Below, one piece after another: positions 1 through 12,627 of a stretch of DNA of 64,000 nt. The DNA is from Climacium dendroides (Eukaryota; Streptophyta; Bryopsida; Hypnales; Climaciaceae). Location: positions 746,501 to 810,500 of the forward strand of contig OX467089.1 in assembly GCA_950106755.1 (NCBI GenBank). Reading direction: 5' to 3'. A model generated the notes under the pieces. It worked only from the letters and a program-made list of their open reading frames with translations, was not told the DNA's origin and did no database searches. A program made the position numbers and the translations under genes. Each line of letters starts with the position of its first letter. Positions within the stretch are counted from its first letter, which is position 1.

Positions 1-177
1 GCAACTTGCACAACATGTTTCCCATTTTTTTGTAAGTGAACTTCATGAGGTTACATATTGTTGGACACTAAAGTACAAGGCTAGATTCATGCCCCATTTT
101 TTACTATCACGTAGGAGGTCATTCAATGTGACCACCAATTGCATTTTTTTTTGGAATTCGTGACTTTATGAATAATT

Positions 178-351
178 GCACCGTGCACAACATGTTTCCC
201 ATTTTTTTTTACGTGAATATCATGAGGTTACATTTTGTTGGACACTAAAGTAGAGGGCTAGTTCATGCTCCAATTTTTACTGTCACGTACGAGGTCATTC
301 AAAGTGACCGCCAATAGCATTTGTTTTTAAATTCATGACTTTATGAATAAT
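178..351. repeat. Type a2 monomer, B-like left half inside subfamily A (174 bp)
   Basis: Begins gcaccgtgcacaac, then has a T-run followed by acgtgaatatcatgagg and cattttgttgg, which match B rather than the usual A bases. Further right it has tagagggctagttcatgctcc, actgtcacgtacgagg and gaccgcc, which are A-like or unique. It lacks the EcoRI site (aaattcatgac). Each 7-monomer unit has it as the second monomer, and close relatives sit second in the other A units. It is the best candidate here for a link between the two subfamilies. Confidence 0.8.
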
Positions 352-702
352 GCAACTTGCACAACATGTTTCCCATTTCTTTTAAGTAAACATCATGAGG
401 TTACATATTTTTGGACACTAAAGTAGAGGGCTAGGTTCATGTTCCAATTTTTACTTTCACGTACGCGGTCATTCAAAGTGACCATCAATTGCATTTGTTT
501 TTGAATTCATGACTTTATGAATAATTGCAACTTGCACAACATGTTTCCCATTTTTTTGTAAGTGAACTTCATGAGGTTACATATTGTTGGACACTAAAGT
601 AGAGGGCTAGGTTCATGTTCCAAATTTTACTTTCACGTACGAGGTCATTCAAAGTGACCGCCAATTGCATTTGTTTTTGAATTCATGACTTTATGAATAA
701 TT

Positions 703-1053
703 GCAACTTGCACAACATGTTTCCCATTTCTCTTAAGTGAACTTCATGAGGTTACATATTGTTGGACACTAAAGTAGAGGGCTAGGTTCATGTTCCAATT
801 TTTACTTTCACGTACGCGGTCATTCAAAGTGACCATCAATTGCATTTGTTTTTGAATTCATGACTTTATGAATAATTGCAACTTGCACAACATGTTTCCC
901 ATTTTTTTGTAAGTGAACTTCATGAGGTTACATATTGTTGGACACTAAAGTAGAGGGCTAGGTTCATGTTCCAAATTTTACTTTCACGTACGAGGTCATT
1001 CAAAGTGACCGCCAATTGCATTTGTTTTTGAATTCATGACTTTATGAATAATT
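703..1053. repeat. Two-monomer insertion (351 bp) within the 9-monomer HOR
   Basis: The monomer at 878-1053 repeats the one at 527-702 in all diagnostic bases (gtaagtgaactt, ccaaattttac, gaccgcc). The monomer at 703 has the left side of the ctcttaag type found at 1054 but the right side (cgtacgcggtc, gaccatc) of the type at 352. This is what an unequal exchange shifted by two monomers would leave, with the crossover inside monomer 703-877. Confidence 0.8.
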
Positions 1054-1578
1054 GCAACTTGCACAACATGTTTCCCATTTCTCTTAAGTGAACTTCATGA
1101 GGTTACATATTGTTGGACACTAAAGTAGAGGGCTAGGTTCATGTTCCAATTTTTACTTTCACGTACGAGGTCATTCAAAGTGACCACCAATTGCATTTGT
1201 TTTTGAATTCGTGACTTTATGAATAATTGCAACTTGCACAACATGTTTCCCATTTCTTTTAAGTGAACTTCATGAGGTTACATATTGTTGGACACTAAAG
1301 TAGAGTGCTAGGTTCATGTTCCAATTTTTACTTTCACGTACGAGGTCATTCAAAGCAACCACCAATTGCATTTGTTTTTGAATTCGTGACTTTATGAATA
1401 ATTGCACCGTGCACAACATGTTTCCCATTTCTTTTAAGTGAACTTCATGAGGTTACATGTTGTTGGACACTAAAGTAGAGGGCTAGGTTCATGTTCCAAT
1501 TTTTACTTTCACGTACGAGGTCATTCAAAGTGACCATCAATTGCATTTGTTTTTGAATTCATGACTTTATGAATAACT

Positions 1579-2805
1579 GCAACTTGCACAACATGTTTCC
1601 CATTTTTTTGTAAGTGAACTTCATGAGGTTACATATTGTTGGACACTAAAGTACAAGGCTAGATTCATGCCCCATTTTTTACTATCACGTAGGAGGTCAT
1701 TCAATGTGACCACCAATTGCATTTTTTTTTGGAATTCGTGACTTTATGAATAATTGCACCGTGCACAACATGTTTCCCATTTTTTTTTACGTGAATATCA
1801 TGAGGTTACATTTTGTTGGACACTAAAGTAGAGGGCTAGTTCATGCTCCAATTTTTACTGTCACGTACGAGGTCATTCAAAGTGACCGCCAATTGCATTT
1901 GTTTTTAAATTCATGACTTTATGAATAATGCAACTTGCACAACATGTTTCCCATTTCTTTTAAGTAAACATCATGAGGTTACATATTTTTGGACACTAAA
2001 GTAGAGGGCTAGGTTCATGTTCCAATTTTTACTTTCACGTACGCGGTCATTCAAAGTGACCATCAATTGCATTTGTTTTTGAATTCATGACTTTATGAAT
2101 AATTGCAACTTGCACAACATGTTTCCCATTTTTTTGTAAGTGAACTTCATGAGGTTACATATTGTTGGACACTAAAGTAGAGGGCTAGGTTCATGTTCCA
2201 AATTTTACTTTCACGTACGAGGTCATTCAAAGTGACCGCCAATTGCATTTGTTTTTGAATTCATGACTTTATGAATAATTGCAACTTGCACAACATGTTT
2301 CCCATTTCTCTTAAGTGAACTTCATGAGGTTACATATTGTTGGACACTAAAGTAGAGGGCTAGGTTCATGTTCCAATTTTTACTTTCACGTACGAGGTCA
2401 TTCAAAGTGACCACCAATTGCATTTGTTTTTGAATTCGTGACTTTATGAATAATTGCAACTTGCACAACATGTTTCCCATTTCTCTTAAGTGAACTTCAT
2501 GAGGTTACATATTGTTGGACACTAAAGTAGAGGGCTAGGTTCATGTTCCAATTTTTACTTTCACGTACGAGGTCATTCAAAGCAACCACCAATTGCATTT
2601 GTTTTTGAATTCGTGACTTAATGAATAATTGCACCGTGCACAACATGTTTCCCATTTCTTTTAAGTGAACTTCATGAGGTTACATATTGTTGGACACTAA
2701 AGTAGAGGGCTAGGTTCATGTTCCAATTTTTACTTTCACGTACGAGGTCATTCAAAGTGACCATCAATTGCATTTGTTTTTGAATTCATGACTTTATGAA
2801 TAACT
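1579..2805. repeat. A-type HOR, 7-monomer unit, copy 1 (1,227 bp)
   Basis: Starts after gaataact with the tactatcacgtagg monomer and runs through seven types in fixed order. It ends with the gcaccgtgcac monomer that closes in gaataactgc. The following two units have the same length to the base. A small difference is ctcttaag in the sixth monomer, where later copies have cttttaag. Confidence 0.92.
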
Positions 2806-4032
2806 GCAACTTGCACAACATGTTTCCCATTTTTTTGTAAGTGAACTTCATGAGGTTACATATTGTTGGACACTAAAGTACAAGGCTAGATTCATGCCCC
2901 ATTTTTTACTATCACGTAGGAGGTCATTCAATGTGACCACCAATTGCATTTTTTTTTGGAATTCGTGACTTTATGAATAATTGCACCGTGCACAACATGT
3001 TTCCCATTTTTTTTTACGTGAATATCATGAGGTTACATTTTGTTGGACACTAAAGTAGAGGGCTAGTTCATGCTCCAATTTTTACTGTCACGTACGAGGT
3101 CATTCAAAGTGACCGCCAATTGCATTTGTTTTTAAATTCATGACTTTATGAATAATGCAACTTGCACAACATGTTTCCCATTTCTTTTAAGTAAACATCA
3201 TGAGGTTACATATTTTTGGACACTAAAGTAGAGGGCTAGGTTCATGTTCCAATTTTTACTTTCACGTACGCGGTCATTCAAAGTGACCATCAATTGCATT
3301 TGTTTTTGAATTCATGACTTTATGAATAATTGCAACTTGCACAACATGTTTCCCATTTTTTTGTAAGTGAACTTCATGAGGTTACATATTGTTGGACACT
3401 AAAGTAGAGGGCTAGGTTCATGTTCCAAATTTTACTTTCACGTACGAGGTCATTCAAAGTGACCGCCAATTGCATTTGTTTTTGAATTCATGACTTTATG
3501 AATAATTGCAACTTGCACAACATGTTTCCCATTTCTCTTAAGTGAACTTCATGAGGTTACATATTGTTGGACACTAAAGTAGAGGGCTAGGTTCATGTTC
3601 CAATTTTTACTTTCACGTACGAGGTCATTCAAAGTGACCACCAATTGCATTTGTTTTTGAATTCGTGACTTTATGAATAATTGCAACTTGCACAACATGT
3701 TTCCCATTTCTTTTAAGTGAACTTCATGAGGTTACATATTGTTGGACACTAAAGTAGAGGGCTAGGTTCATGTTCCAATTTTTACTTTCACGTACGAGGT
3801 CATTCAAAGCAACCACCAATTGCATTTGTTTTTGAATTCGTGACTTAATGAATAATTGCACCGTGCACAACATGTTTCCCATTTCTTTTAAGTGAACTTC
3901 ATGAGGTTACATATTGTTGGACACTAAAGTAGAGGGCTAGGTTCATGTTCCAATTTTTACTTTCACGTACGAGGTCATTCAAAGTGACCATCAATTGCAT
4001 TTGTTTTTGAATTCATGACTTTATGAATAACT
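2806..4032. repeat. A-type HOR, 7-monomer unit, copy 2 (1,227 bp)
   Basis: Same seven-type order and exact length as the neighbours. Shared private changes with copy 1 and copy 3, such as gacttaatgaataatt in the sixth monomer, show very recent homogenisation. Confidence 0.92.
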
Positions 4033-5259
4033 GCAACTTGCACAACATGTTTCCCATTTTTTTGTAAGTGAACTTCATGAGGTTACATATTGTTGGACAC
4101 TAAAGTACAAGGCTAGATTCATGCCCCATTTTTTACTATCACGTAGGAGGTCATTCAATGTGACCACCAATTGCATTTTTTTTTGGAATTCGTGACTTTA
4201 TGAATAATTGCACCGTGCACAACATGTTTCCCATTTTTTTTTACGTGAATATCATGAGGTTACATTTTGTTGGACACTAAAGTAGAGGGCTAGTTCATGC
4301 TCCAATTTTTACTGTCACGTACGAGGTCATTCAAAGTGACCGCCAATTGCATTTGTTTTTAAATTCATGACTTTATGAATAATGCAACTTGCACAACATG
4401 TTTCCCATTTCTTTTAAGTAAACATCATGAGGTTACATATTTTTGGACACTAAAGTAGAGGGCTAGGTTCATGTTCCAATTTTTACTTTCACGTACGCGG
4501 TCATTCAAAGTGACCATCAATTGCATTTGTTTTTGAATTCATGACTTTATGAATAATTGCAACTTGCACAACATGTTTCCCATTTTTTTGTAAGTGAACT
4601 TCATGAGGTTACATATTGTTGGACACTAAAGTAGAGGGCTAGGTTCATGTTCCAAATTTTACTTTCACGTACGAGGTCATTCAAAGTGACCGCCAATTGC
4701 ATTTGTTTTTGAATTCATGACTTTATGAATAATTGCAACTTGCACAACATGTTTCCCATTTCTCTTAAGTGAACTTCATGAGGTTACATATTGTTGGACA
4801 CTAAAGTAGAGGGCTAGGTTCATGTTCCAATTTTTACTTTCACGTACGAGGTCATTCAAAGTGACCACCAATTGCATTTGTTTTTGAATTCGTGACTTTA
4901 TGAATAATTGCAACTTGCACAACATGTTTCCCATTTCTTTTAAGTGAACTTCATGAGGTTACATATTGTTGGACACTAAAGTAGAGGGCTAGGTTCATGT
5001 TCCAATTTTTACTTTCACGTACGAGGTCATTCAAAGCAACCACCAATTGCATTTGTTTTTGAATTCGTGACTTAATGAATAATTGCACCGTGCACAACAT
5101 GTTTCCCATTTCTTTTAAGTGAACTTCATGAGGTTACATATTGTTGGACACTAAAGTAGAGGGCTAGGTTCATGTTCCAATTTTTACTTTCACGTACGAG
5201 GTCATTCAAAGTGACCATCAATTGCATTTGTTTTTGAATTCATGACTTTATGAATAATT
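4033..5259. repeat. A-type HOR, 7-monomer unit, copy 3 (1,227 bp)
   Basis: Third consecutive copy, again with gacttaatgaataatt in its sixth monomer. It ends in gaataattgc rather than gaataactgc, because the next block is a different HOR. Confidence 0.91.
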
Positions 5260-5425
5260 GCAACTTGCACAACATGTTTCCCATTTTTTTGTAAGTGAAT
5301 TTCATGAGGTTACATATTGTTGGACACTAAAGTACAAGGCTAGATTCATGCCCCAATTTTTACTTTCACGTAGGAGGTCATTCAAAGTGACCACCAATTG
5401 CATTTTTTTTTGGAATTCGTGACTT

Positions 5426-5433
5426 TATAAATA
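5426..5433 (+). promoter_or_regulatory. TATAAATA created by one base change in a monomer
   Basis: The usual tttatgaata reads tttataaata here, at 6,128-6,135 and at 13,669-13,676. This matches a TATA-box core. No transcription unit, initiator or other promoter part was seen, so function is speculative. Confidence 0.15.
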
Positions 5434-5611
5434 ATTGCACCGTGCACAACATGTTTCCCATTTTTTTTTACGTGAATATCATGAGGTTACATTTTGTTGG
5501 ACACTAAAGTAGAGGGCTAGTTCATGCTCCAATTTTTACTGTCACGTACGAGGTCATTCAAAGTGACCGCCAATTGCATTTGTTTTTGAATTCGTGACTT
5601 TATGAATAATT

Positions 5612-5786
5612 GCAACTTGCACAACATGTTTCCCATTTCTTTTAAGTGAACTTCATGAGGTTACATATTGTTGGACACTAAAGTAGAGGGCTAGGTTCAT
5701 GTTCCAATTTTTACTTTCACGTACGAGGTCATTCAAAGTGACCACCAATTGCATTTGTTTTTGAATTCATGACTTTATGAATAATT
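5612..5786. repeat. Representative subfamily A monomer (175 bp)
   Basis: This copy has the commonest A bases at each diagnostic site: cttgcacaac, cttttaagtgaactt, catattgttgg, tagagggctagg, catgttccaattttt, cgtacgaggtc, gtgaccacc and gcatttgtttttgaattc. It serves as the reference for A features mentioned elsewhere. The monomer boundary at gcaactt is a convention; any phase would do. Confidence 0.85.
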
Positions 5787-5961
5787 GCAACTTGCACAAC
5801 ATGTTTCCCATTTCTTTTAAGTGAACTTCATGAGGTTACATATTGTTGGACACTAAAGTAGAGGGCTAGGTTCATGTTCCAATTTTTACTTTCACGTACG
5901 AGGTCATTCAAAGTGACCATCAATTGCATTTGTTTTTGAATTCATGACTTTATGAATAATT

Positions 5962-6663
5962 GCAACTTGCACAACATGTTTCCCATTTTTTTGTAAGTGA
6001 ATTTCATGAGGTTACATATTGTTGGACACTAAAGTACACGGCTAGATTCATGCCCCAATTTTTACTTTCACGTAGGAGGTCATTCAAAGTGACCACCAAT
6101 TGCATTTTTTTTTGGAATTCGTGACTTTATAAATAATTGCACCGTGCACAACATGTTTCCCATTTTTTTTTACGTGAATATCATGAGGTTACATTTTGTT
6201 GGACACTAAAGTAGAGGGCTAGTTCATGCTCCAATTTTTACTGTCACGTACGAGGTCATTCAAAGTGACCGCCAATTGCATTTGTTTTTGAATTCGTGAC
6301 TTTATGAATAATTGCAACTTGCACAACATGTTTCCCATTTCTTTTAAGTGAACTTCATGAGGTTACATATTGTTGGACACTAAAGTAGAGGGCTAGGTTC
6401 ATGTTCCAATTTTTACTTTCACGTACGAGGTCATTCAAAGCAACCACCAATTGCATTTGTTTTTGAATTCGTGACTTTATGAATAATTGCACCGTGCACA
6501 ACATGTTTCCCATTTCTTTTAAGTGAACTTCATGAGGTTACATATTGTTGGACACTAAAGTAGAGGGCTAGGTTCATGTTCCAATTTTTACTTTCACGTA
6601 CGAGGTCATTCAAAGTGACCACCAATTGCATTTGTTTTTGAATTCGTGACTTTATGAATAACT
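5962..6663. repeat. A-type 4-monomer unit, copy 2 (702 bp)
   Basis: Repeats the previous unit with tacacggctag in the first monomer. Its third and fourth monomers carry aaagcaacc and gcaccgtgcac, so the right half differs from copy 1 and looks exchanged with another A unit. Confidence 0.75.
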
Positions 6664-7365
6664 GCAACTTGCACAACATGTTTCCCATTTTTTTGTAAGT
6701 GAACTTCATGAGGTTACATATTGTTGGACACTAAAGTACAAGCCTAGATTCATGCCCCATTTTTTACTTTCACGTAGGAGGTCATTCAATGTGACCACCA
6801 ATTGCATTTTTTTTTGGAATTCGTGACTTTATGAATAATTGCACCGTGCACAACATGTTTCCCATTTTTTTTTACGTGAATATCATGAGATTACATTTTG
6901 TTGGACACTAAAGTAGAGGGCTAGTTCATGCTCCAATTTTTACTGTCACGTACGAGGTCATTCAAAGTGACCGCCAATTGCATTTGTTTTTAAATTCATG
7001 ACTTTATGAATAATGCAACTTGCACAACATGTTTCCCATTTCTTTTAAGTAAACTTCATGAGGTTACATATTTTTGGACACTAAAGTAGAGGGCTAGGTT
7101 CATGTTCCAATTTTTACTTTCACGTACGAGGTCATTCAAAGTGACCATCAATTGCATTTGTTTTTGAATTCATGACTTTATGAATAATTGCAACTTGCAC
7201 AACATGTTTCCCATTTTTTTGTAAGTGAACTTCATGAGGTTACATATTGTTGGACACTAAAGTAGAGGGCTAGGTTCATGTTCCAAATTTTACTTTCACG
7301 TACGAGGTCATTCAAAGTGACCATCAATTGCATTTGTTTTTGAATTCGTGACTTTATGAATAATT
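6664..7365. repeat. A-type 4-monomer unit marked by aagcctag, copy 1 (702 bp)
   Basis: First monomer has tacaagcctagattc; the second is a2-like with catgagattac; the third has taagtaaacttc and catatttttgg; the fourth has ccaaattttac with gaccatc. The same four-type order returns at 10,172, 3,508 bp away (20 monomers). Confidence 0.8.
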
Positions 7366-9119
7366 GCAACTTGCACAACATGTTTCCCATTTCTTTTAAG
7401 TGAACTTCATGAGGTTACATATTGTTGGACACTAAAGTAGAGGGCTAGGTTCATGTTCCAATTTTTACTTTCACGTACGAGGTCATTCAAAGCAACCACC
7501 AATTGCATTTGTTTTTGAATTCGTGACTTTATGAATAATTGCACCGTGCACAACATGTTTCCCATTTCTTTTAAGTGAACTTCATGAGGTTACATATTGT
7601 TGGACACTAAAGTAGAGGGCTAGGTTCATGTTCCAATTTTTACTTTCACGTACGAGGTCATTCAAAGCAACCACCAATTGCATTTGTTTTTGAATTCGTG
7701 ACTTTATGAATAATTGCACCGTGCACAACATGTTTCCCATTTCTTTTAAGTGAACTTCATGAGGTTACATATTGTTGGACACTAAAGTAGAGGGCTAGGT
7801 TCATGTTCCAATTTTTACTTTCACGTACGAGGTCATTCAAAGTGACCATCAATTGCATTTGTTTTTGAATTCATGACTTTATGAATAATTGCAACTTGCA
7901 CAACATGTTTCCCATTTTTTTGTAAGTGAACTTCATGAGGTTACATATTGTTGGACACTAAAGTAGAGGGCTAGGTTCATGTTCCAAATTTTACTTTCAC
8001 GTACGAGGTCATTCAAAGTGACCATCAATTGCATTTGTTTTTGAATTCGTGACTTTATGAATAATTGCAACTTGCACAACATGTTTCCCATTTTTTTGTA
8101 AGTGAATTTCATGAGGTTACATATTGTTGGACACTAAAGTACAAGGCTAGTTTCATGCCCCAATTTTTACTTTCACGTACGAGGTCATTCAAAGTGACCA
8201 CCAATTGCATTTTTTTTTGGAATTCGTGACTTTATGAATAATTGCACCGTGCACAACATGTTTCCCATTTTTTTTTACGTGAATATCATGAGGTTACATT
8301 TTGTTGGACACTAAAGTAGAGGGCTAGTTCATGCTCCAATTTTTACTCTCACGTACGAGGTCATTCAAAGTGACCGCCAATTGCATTTGTTTTTAAATTC
8401 ATGACTTTATGAATAATTGCAACTTGCACAACATGTTTCCCATTTTTTTGTAAGTAAACTTCATGAGGTTACATATTGTTGGACACTAAAGTAGAGGGCT
8501 AGGTTCATGTTCCAATTTTTACTTTCACGTACGAGGTCATTCAAAGCAACCACCAATTGCATTTGTTTTTGAATTCGTGACTTTATGAATAATTGCACCG
8601 TGCACAACATGTTTCCCATTTCTCTTAAGTGAACTTCATGAGGTTACATATGGTTGGACACTAAAGTAGAGGGCTAGGTTCATGTTCCAATTTTTACTTT
8701 CACGTACGAGGTCATTCAAAGCAACCACCAATTGCATTTGTTTTTGAATTCGTGACTTTATGAATAATTGCAACTTGCACAACATGTTTCCCATTTCTTT
8801 TAAGTGAACTTCATGAGGTTACATATTGTTGGACACTAAAGTAGAGGGCTAGGTTCATGTTCCAATTTTTACTTTCACGTACGAGGTCATTCAAAGTGAC
8901 CACCAATTGCATTTGTTTTTGAATTCGTGACTTTATGAATAATTGCACCGTGCACAACATGTTTCCCATTTCTTTTAAGTGAACTTCATGAGGTTACATA
9001 TTGTTGGACACTAAAGTAGAGGGCTAGGTTCATGTTCCAATTTTTACTTTCACGTACGAGGTCATTCAAAGTGACTATCAATTGCATTTGTTTTTGAATT
9101 CATGACTTTATGAATAACT
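7366..9119. repeat. Mixed A monomers without a clear HOR (10 units)
   Basis: Ordinary A monomers dominated by the aaagcaacc type, one tacaaggctagtttc monomer at 8,067 and one a2-like monomer at about 8,242. I saw no repeated multi-monomer order in this stretch and no non-satellite sequence. Confidence 0.75.
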
Positions 9120-10171
9120 GCAACTTGCACAACATGTTTCCCATTTTTTTGTAAGTGAACTTCATGAGGTTACATATTGTTGGACACTAAAGTACAAGGC
9201 TAGATTCATGCCCCATTTTTTACTATCACGTAGGAGGTCATTCAATGTGACCACCAATTGCATTTTTTTTTGGAATTCGTGACTTTATGAATAATTGCAC
9301 CGTGCACAACATGTTTCCCATTTTTTTTTACGTGAATATCATGAGGTTACATTTTGTTGGACACTAAAGTAGAGGGCTAGTTCATGCTCCAATTTTTACT
9401 GTCACGTACGAGGTCATTCAAAGTGACCGCCAATTGCATTTGTTTTTAAATTCATGACTTTATGAATAATGCAACTTGCACAACATGTTTCCCATTTCTT
9501 TTAAGTAAACATCATGAGGTTACATATTTTTGGACACTAAAGTAGAGGGCTAGGTTCATGTTCCAATTTTTACTTTCACGTACGCGGTCATTCAAAGTGA
9601 CCATCAATTGCATTTGTTTTTGAATTCATGACTTTATGAATAATTGCAACTTGCACAACATGTTTCCCATTTTTTTGTAAGTGAACTTCATGAGGTTACA
9701 TATTGTTGGACACTAAAGTAGAGGGCTAGGTTCATGTTCCAAATTTTACTTTCACGTACGAGGTCATTCAAAGTGACCGCCAATTGCATTTGTTTTTGAA
9801 TTCATGACTTTATGAATAATTGCAACTTGCACAACATGTTTCCCATTTCTCTTAAGTGAACTTCATGAGGTTACATATTGTTGGACACTAAAGTAGAGGG
9901 CTAGGTTCATGTTCCAATTTTTACTTTCACGTACGAGGTCATTCAAAGTGACCACCAATTGCATTTGTTTTCGAATTCGTGACTTTATGAATAATTGCAA
10001 CTTGCACAACATGTTTCCCATTTCTTTTAAGTGAACTTCATGAGGTTACATATTGTTGGACACTAAAGTAGAGGGCTAGGTTCATGTTCCAATTTTTACT
10101 TTCACGTACGAGGTCATTCAAAGTGACCACCAATTGCATTTGTTTTTGAATTCGTGACTTTATGAATAACT
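9120..10171. repeat. A-type HOR, 6-monomer shortened copy (1,052 bp)
   Basis: Begins with the tactatcacgtagg monomer otherwise seen only at 1, 1,579, 2,806 and 4,033. It follows the same first five types. The sixth monomer combines cttttaag with gaccacc and ends in gaataactgc, so one monomer has been lost relative to the 7-monomer form. It lies 3.9 kb from the other copies, separated by other units. Confidence 0.85.
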
Positions 10172-10873
10172 GCAACTTGCACAACATGTTTCCCATTTTT
10201 TTGTAAGTGAACTTCATGAGGTTACATATTGTTGGACACTAAAGTACAAGCCTAGATTCATGCCCCATTTTTTACTTTCACGTAGGAGGTCATTCAATGT
10301 GACCACCAATTGCATTTTTTTTTGGAATTCGTGACTTTATGAATAATTGCACCGTGCACAACATGTTTCCCATTTTTTTTTACGTGAATATCATGAGGTT
10401 ACATTTTGTTGTACACTAAAGTAGAGGGCTAGTTCATGCTCCAATTTTTACTGTCACGTACGAGGTCATTCAAAGTGACCGCCAATTGCATTTGTTTTTA
10501 AATTCATGACTTTATGAATAATGCAACTTGCACAACATGTTTCCCATTTCTTTTAAGTAAACTTCATGAGGTTACATATTTTTGGACACTAAAGTAGAGG
10601 GCTAGGTTCATGTTCCAATTTTTACTTTCACGTACGCGGTCATTCAAAGTGACCATCAATTGCATTTGTTTTTGAATTCATGACTTTATGAATAATTGCA
10701 ACTTGCACAACATGTTTCCCATTTTTTTGTAAGTGAACTTCATGAGGTTACATATCGTTGGACATTAAAGTAGAGGGCTAGGTTCATGTTCCAAATTTTA
10801 CTTTCACGTACGAGGTCATTCAAAGTGACCATCAATTGCATTTGTTTTTGAATTCATGACTTTATGAATAACT
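10172..10873. repeat. A-type 4-monomer unit marked by aagcctag, copy 2 (702 bp)
   Basis: Same four-type order and length as 6,664-7,365. Private changes are ttgttgtacac in the second monomer and catatcgttggacatta in the fourth. Confidence 0.8.
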
Positions 10874-11750
10874 GCAACTTGCACAACATGTTTCCCATTT
10901 TTTTGTAAGTGAACTTCATGAGGTTACATATTGTTGGACACTAAAGTACAAGGCTAGATTCATGCCCCAATTTTTACTTTCACGTAGGAGGACTTTCAAA
11001 GTGACCACCAATTGCATTTTCTTTTGGAATTCGTGACTTTATGAATAATTGCACCGTGCACAACATGTTTCCCATTTTTTTTTACGTGAATATCATGAGG
11101 TTACATTTTGTTGGACACTAAAGTAGAGGGCTAGTTCATGCTCCAATTTTTACTTTCACGTACGAGGTCATTCAAAGTGACCGCCAATTGCATTTTTTTT
11201 TAAATTCATGACTTTATGAACAATTGCAACTTGCACAACATGTTTCCCATTTCTCTTAAGTGAACTTCATGAGGTTACATATTGTTGGACACTAAAGTAG
11301 AGGGCTAGGTTCATGTTCCAATTTTTACTTTCACGTACGAGGTCATTCAAAGCAACCACCAATTGCATTTGTTTTTGAATTCATGACTTTATGAATAATT
11401 GCAACTTGCAGAACATGTTTCCCATTTCTTTTAAGTGAACTTCATGAGGTTACATATTGTTGGACACTAAAGTAGAGGGCTAGGTTCATGTTCCAATTTT
11501 TACTTTCACGTACGAGGTCATTCAAAGCAACCACCAATTGCATTTGTTTTTGAATTCGTGACTTTATGAATAATTGCACCGTGCACAACATGTTTCCCAT
11601 TTCTTTTAAGTGAACTTCATGAGGTTACATATTGTTGGACACTAAAGTAGAGGGCTAGGTTCATGTTCCAATTTTTACTTTCACGTACGAGGTCATTCAA
11701 AGTGACCATCAATTGCATTTGTTTTTGAATTCATGACTTTATGAATAACT
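10874..11750. repeat. A-type 5-monomer unit, copy 1 (877 bp)
   Basis: Opens with a monomer carrying cgtaggaggactttc and cattttcttttgg, then an a2-like monomer, a ctcttaag monomer, a monomer beginning cttgcagaacatg, and a closing gcaccgtgcac monomer ending in gaataactgc. Confidence 0.9.
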
Positions 11751-12627
11751 GCAACTTGCACAACATGTTTCCCATTTTTTTGTAAGTGAACTTCATGAGG
11801 TTACATATTGTTGGACACTAAAGTACAAGGCTAGATTCATGCCCCAATTTTTACTTTCACGTAGGAGGACTTTCAAAGTGACCACCAATTGCATTTTCTT
11901 TTGGAATTCGTGACTTTATGAATAATTGCACCGTGCACAACATGTTTCCCATTTTTTTTTACGTGAATATCATGAGGTTACATTTTGTTGGACACTAAAG
12001 TAGAGGGCTAGTTCATGCTCCAATTTTTACTTTCACGTACGAGGTCATTCAAAGTGACCGCCAATTGCATTTGTTTTTAAATTCATGACTTTATGAATAA
12101 TTGCAACTTGCACAACATGTTTCCCATTTCTCTTAAGTGAACTTCATGAGGTTACATATTGTTGGACACTAAAGTAGAGGGCTAGGTTCATGTTCCAATT
12201 TTTACTTTCACGTACGAGGTCATTCAAAGCAACCACCAATTGCATTTGTTTTTGAATTCATGACTTTATGAATAATTGCAACTTGCAGAACATGTTTCCC
12301 ATTTCTTTTAAGTGAACTTCATGAGGTTACATATTGTTGGACACTAAAGTAGAGGGCTAGGTTCATGTTCCAATTTTTACTTTCACGTACGAGGTCATTC
12401 AAAGCAACCACCAATTGCATTTGTTTTTGAATTCGTGACTTTATGAATAATTGCACCGTGCACAACATGTTTCCCATTTCTTTTAAGTGAACTTCATGAG
12501 GTTACATATTGTTGGACACTAAAGTAGAGGGCTAGGTTCATGTTCCAATTTTTACTTTCACGTACGAGGTCATTCAAAGTGACCATCAATTGCATTTGTT
12601 TTTGAATTCATGACTTTATGAATAACT
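11751..12627. repeat. A-type 5-monomer unit, copy 2 (877 bp)
   Basis: Same five types in the same order and exact length, including aggaggactttc and cttgcagaac. Confidence 0.9.

Larger units (their letters stand above)
1..1578. repeat. A-type HOR, 9-monomer expanded copy
   Basis: Monomers start at 1, 178, 352, 527, 703, 878, 1054, 1229 and 1404. The first carries tactatcacgtagg, the second is the a2 type, and the last ends in gaataactgc, which marks the unit boundary. Compared with the three 1,227-bp units that follow it has two extra monomers (703-1053); otherwise the order of types is the same. Minor private changes include caatagc in the second monomer and tagagtgctagg in the eighth. Confidence 0.88.
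5260..5961. repeat. A-type 4-monomer unit, copy 1 (702 bp)
   Basis: First monomer has gtaagtgaatttcatg, tacaaggctagattc and gactttataaataatt; the second is a2-like; the last two are ordinary A monomers. Its first two monomers are almost the same as those of the next 702-bp unit. Confidence 0.78.
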
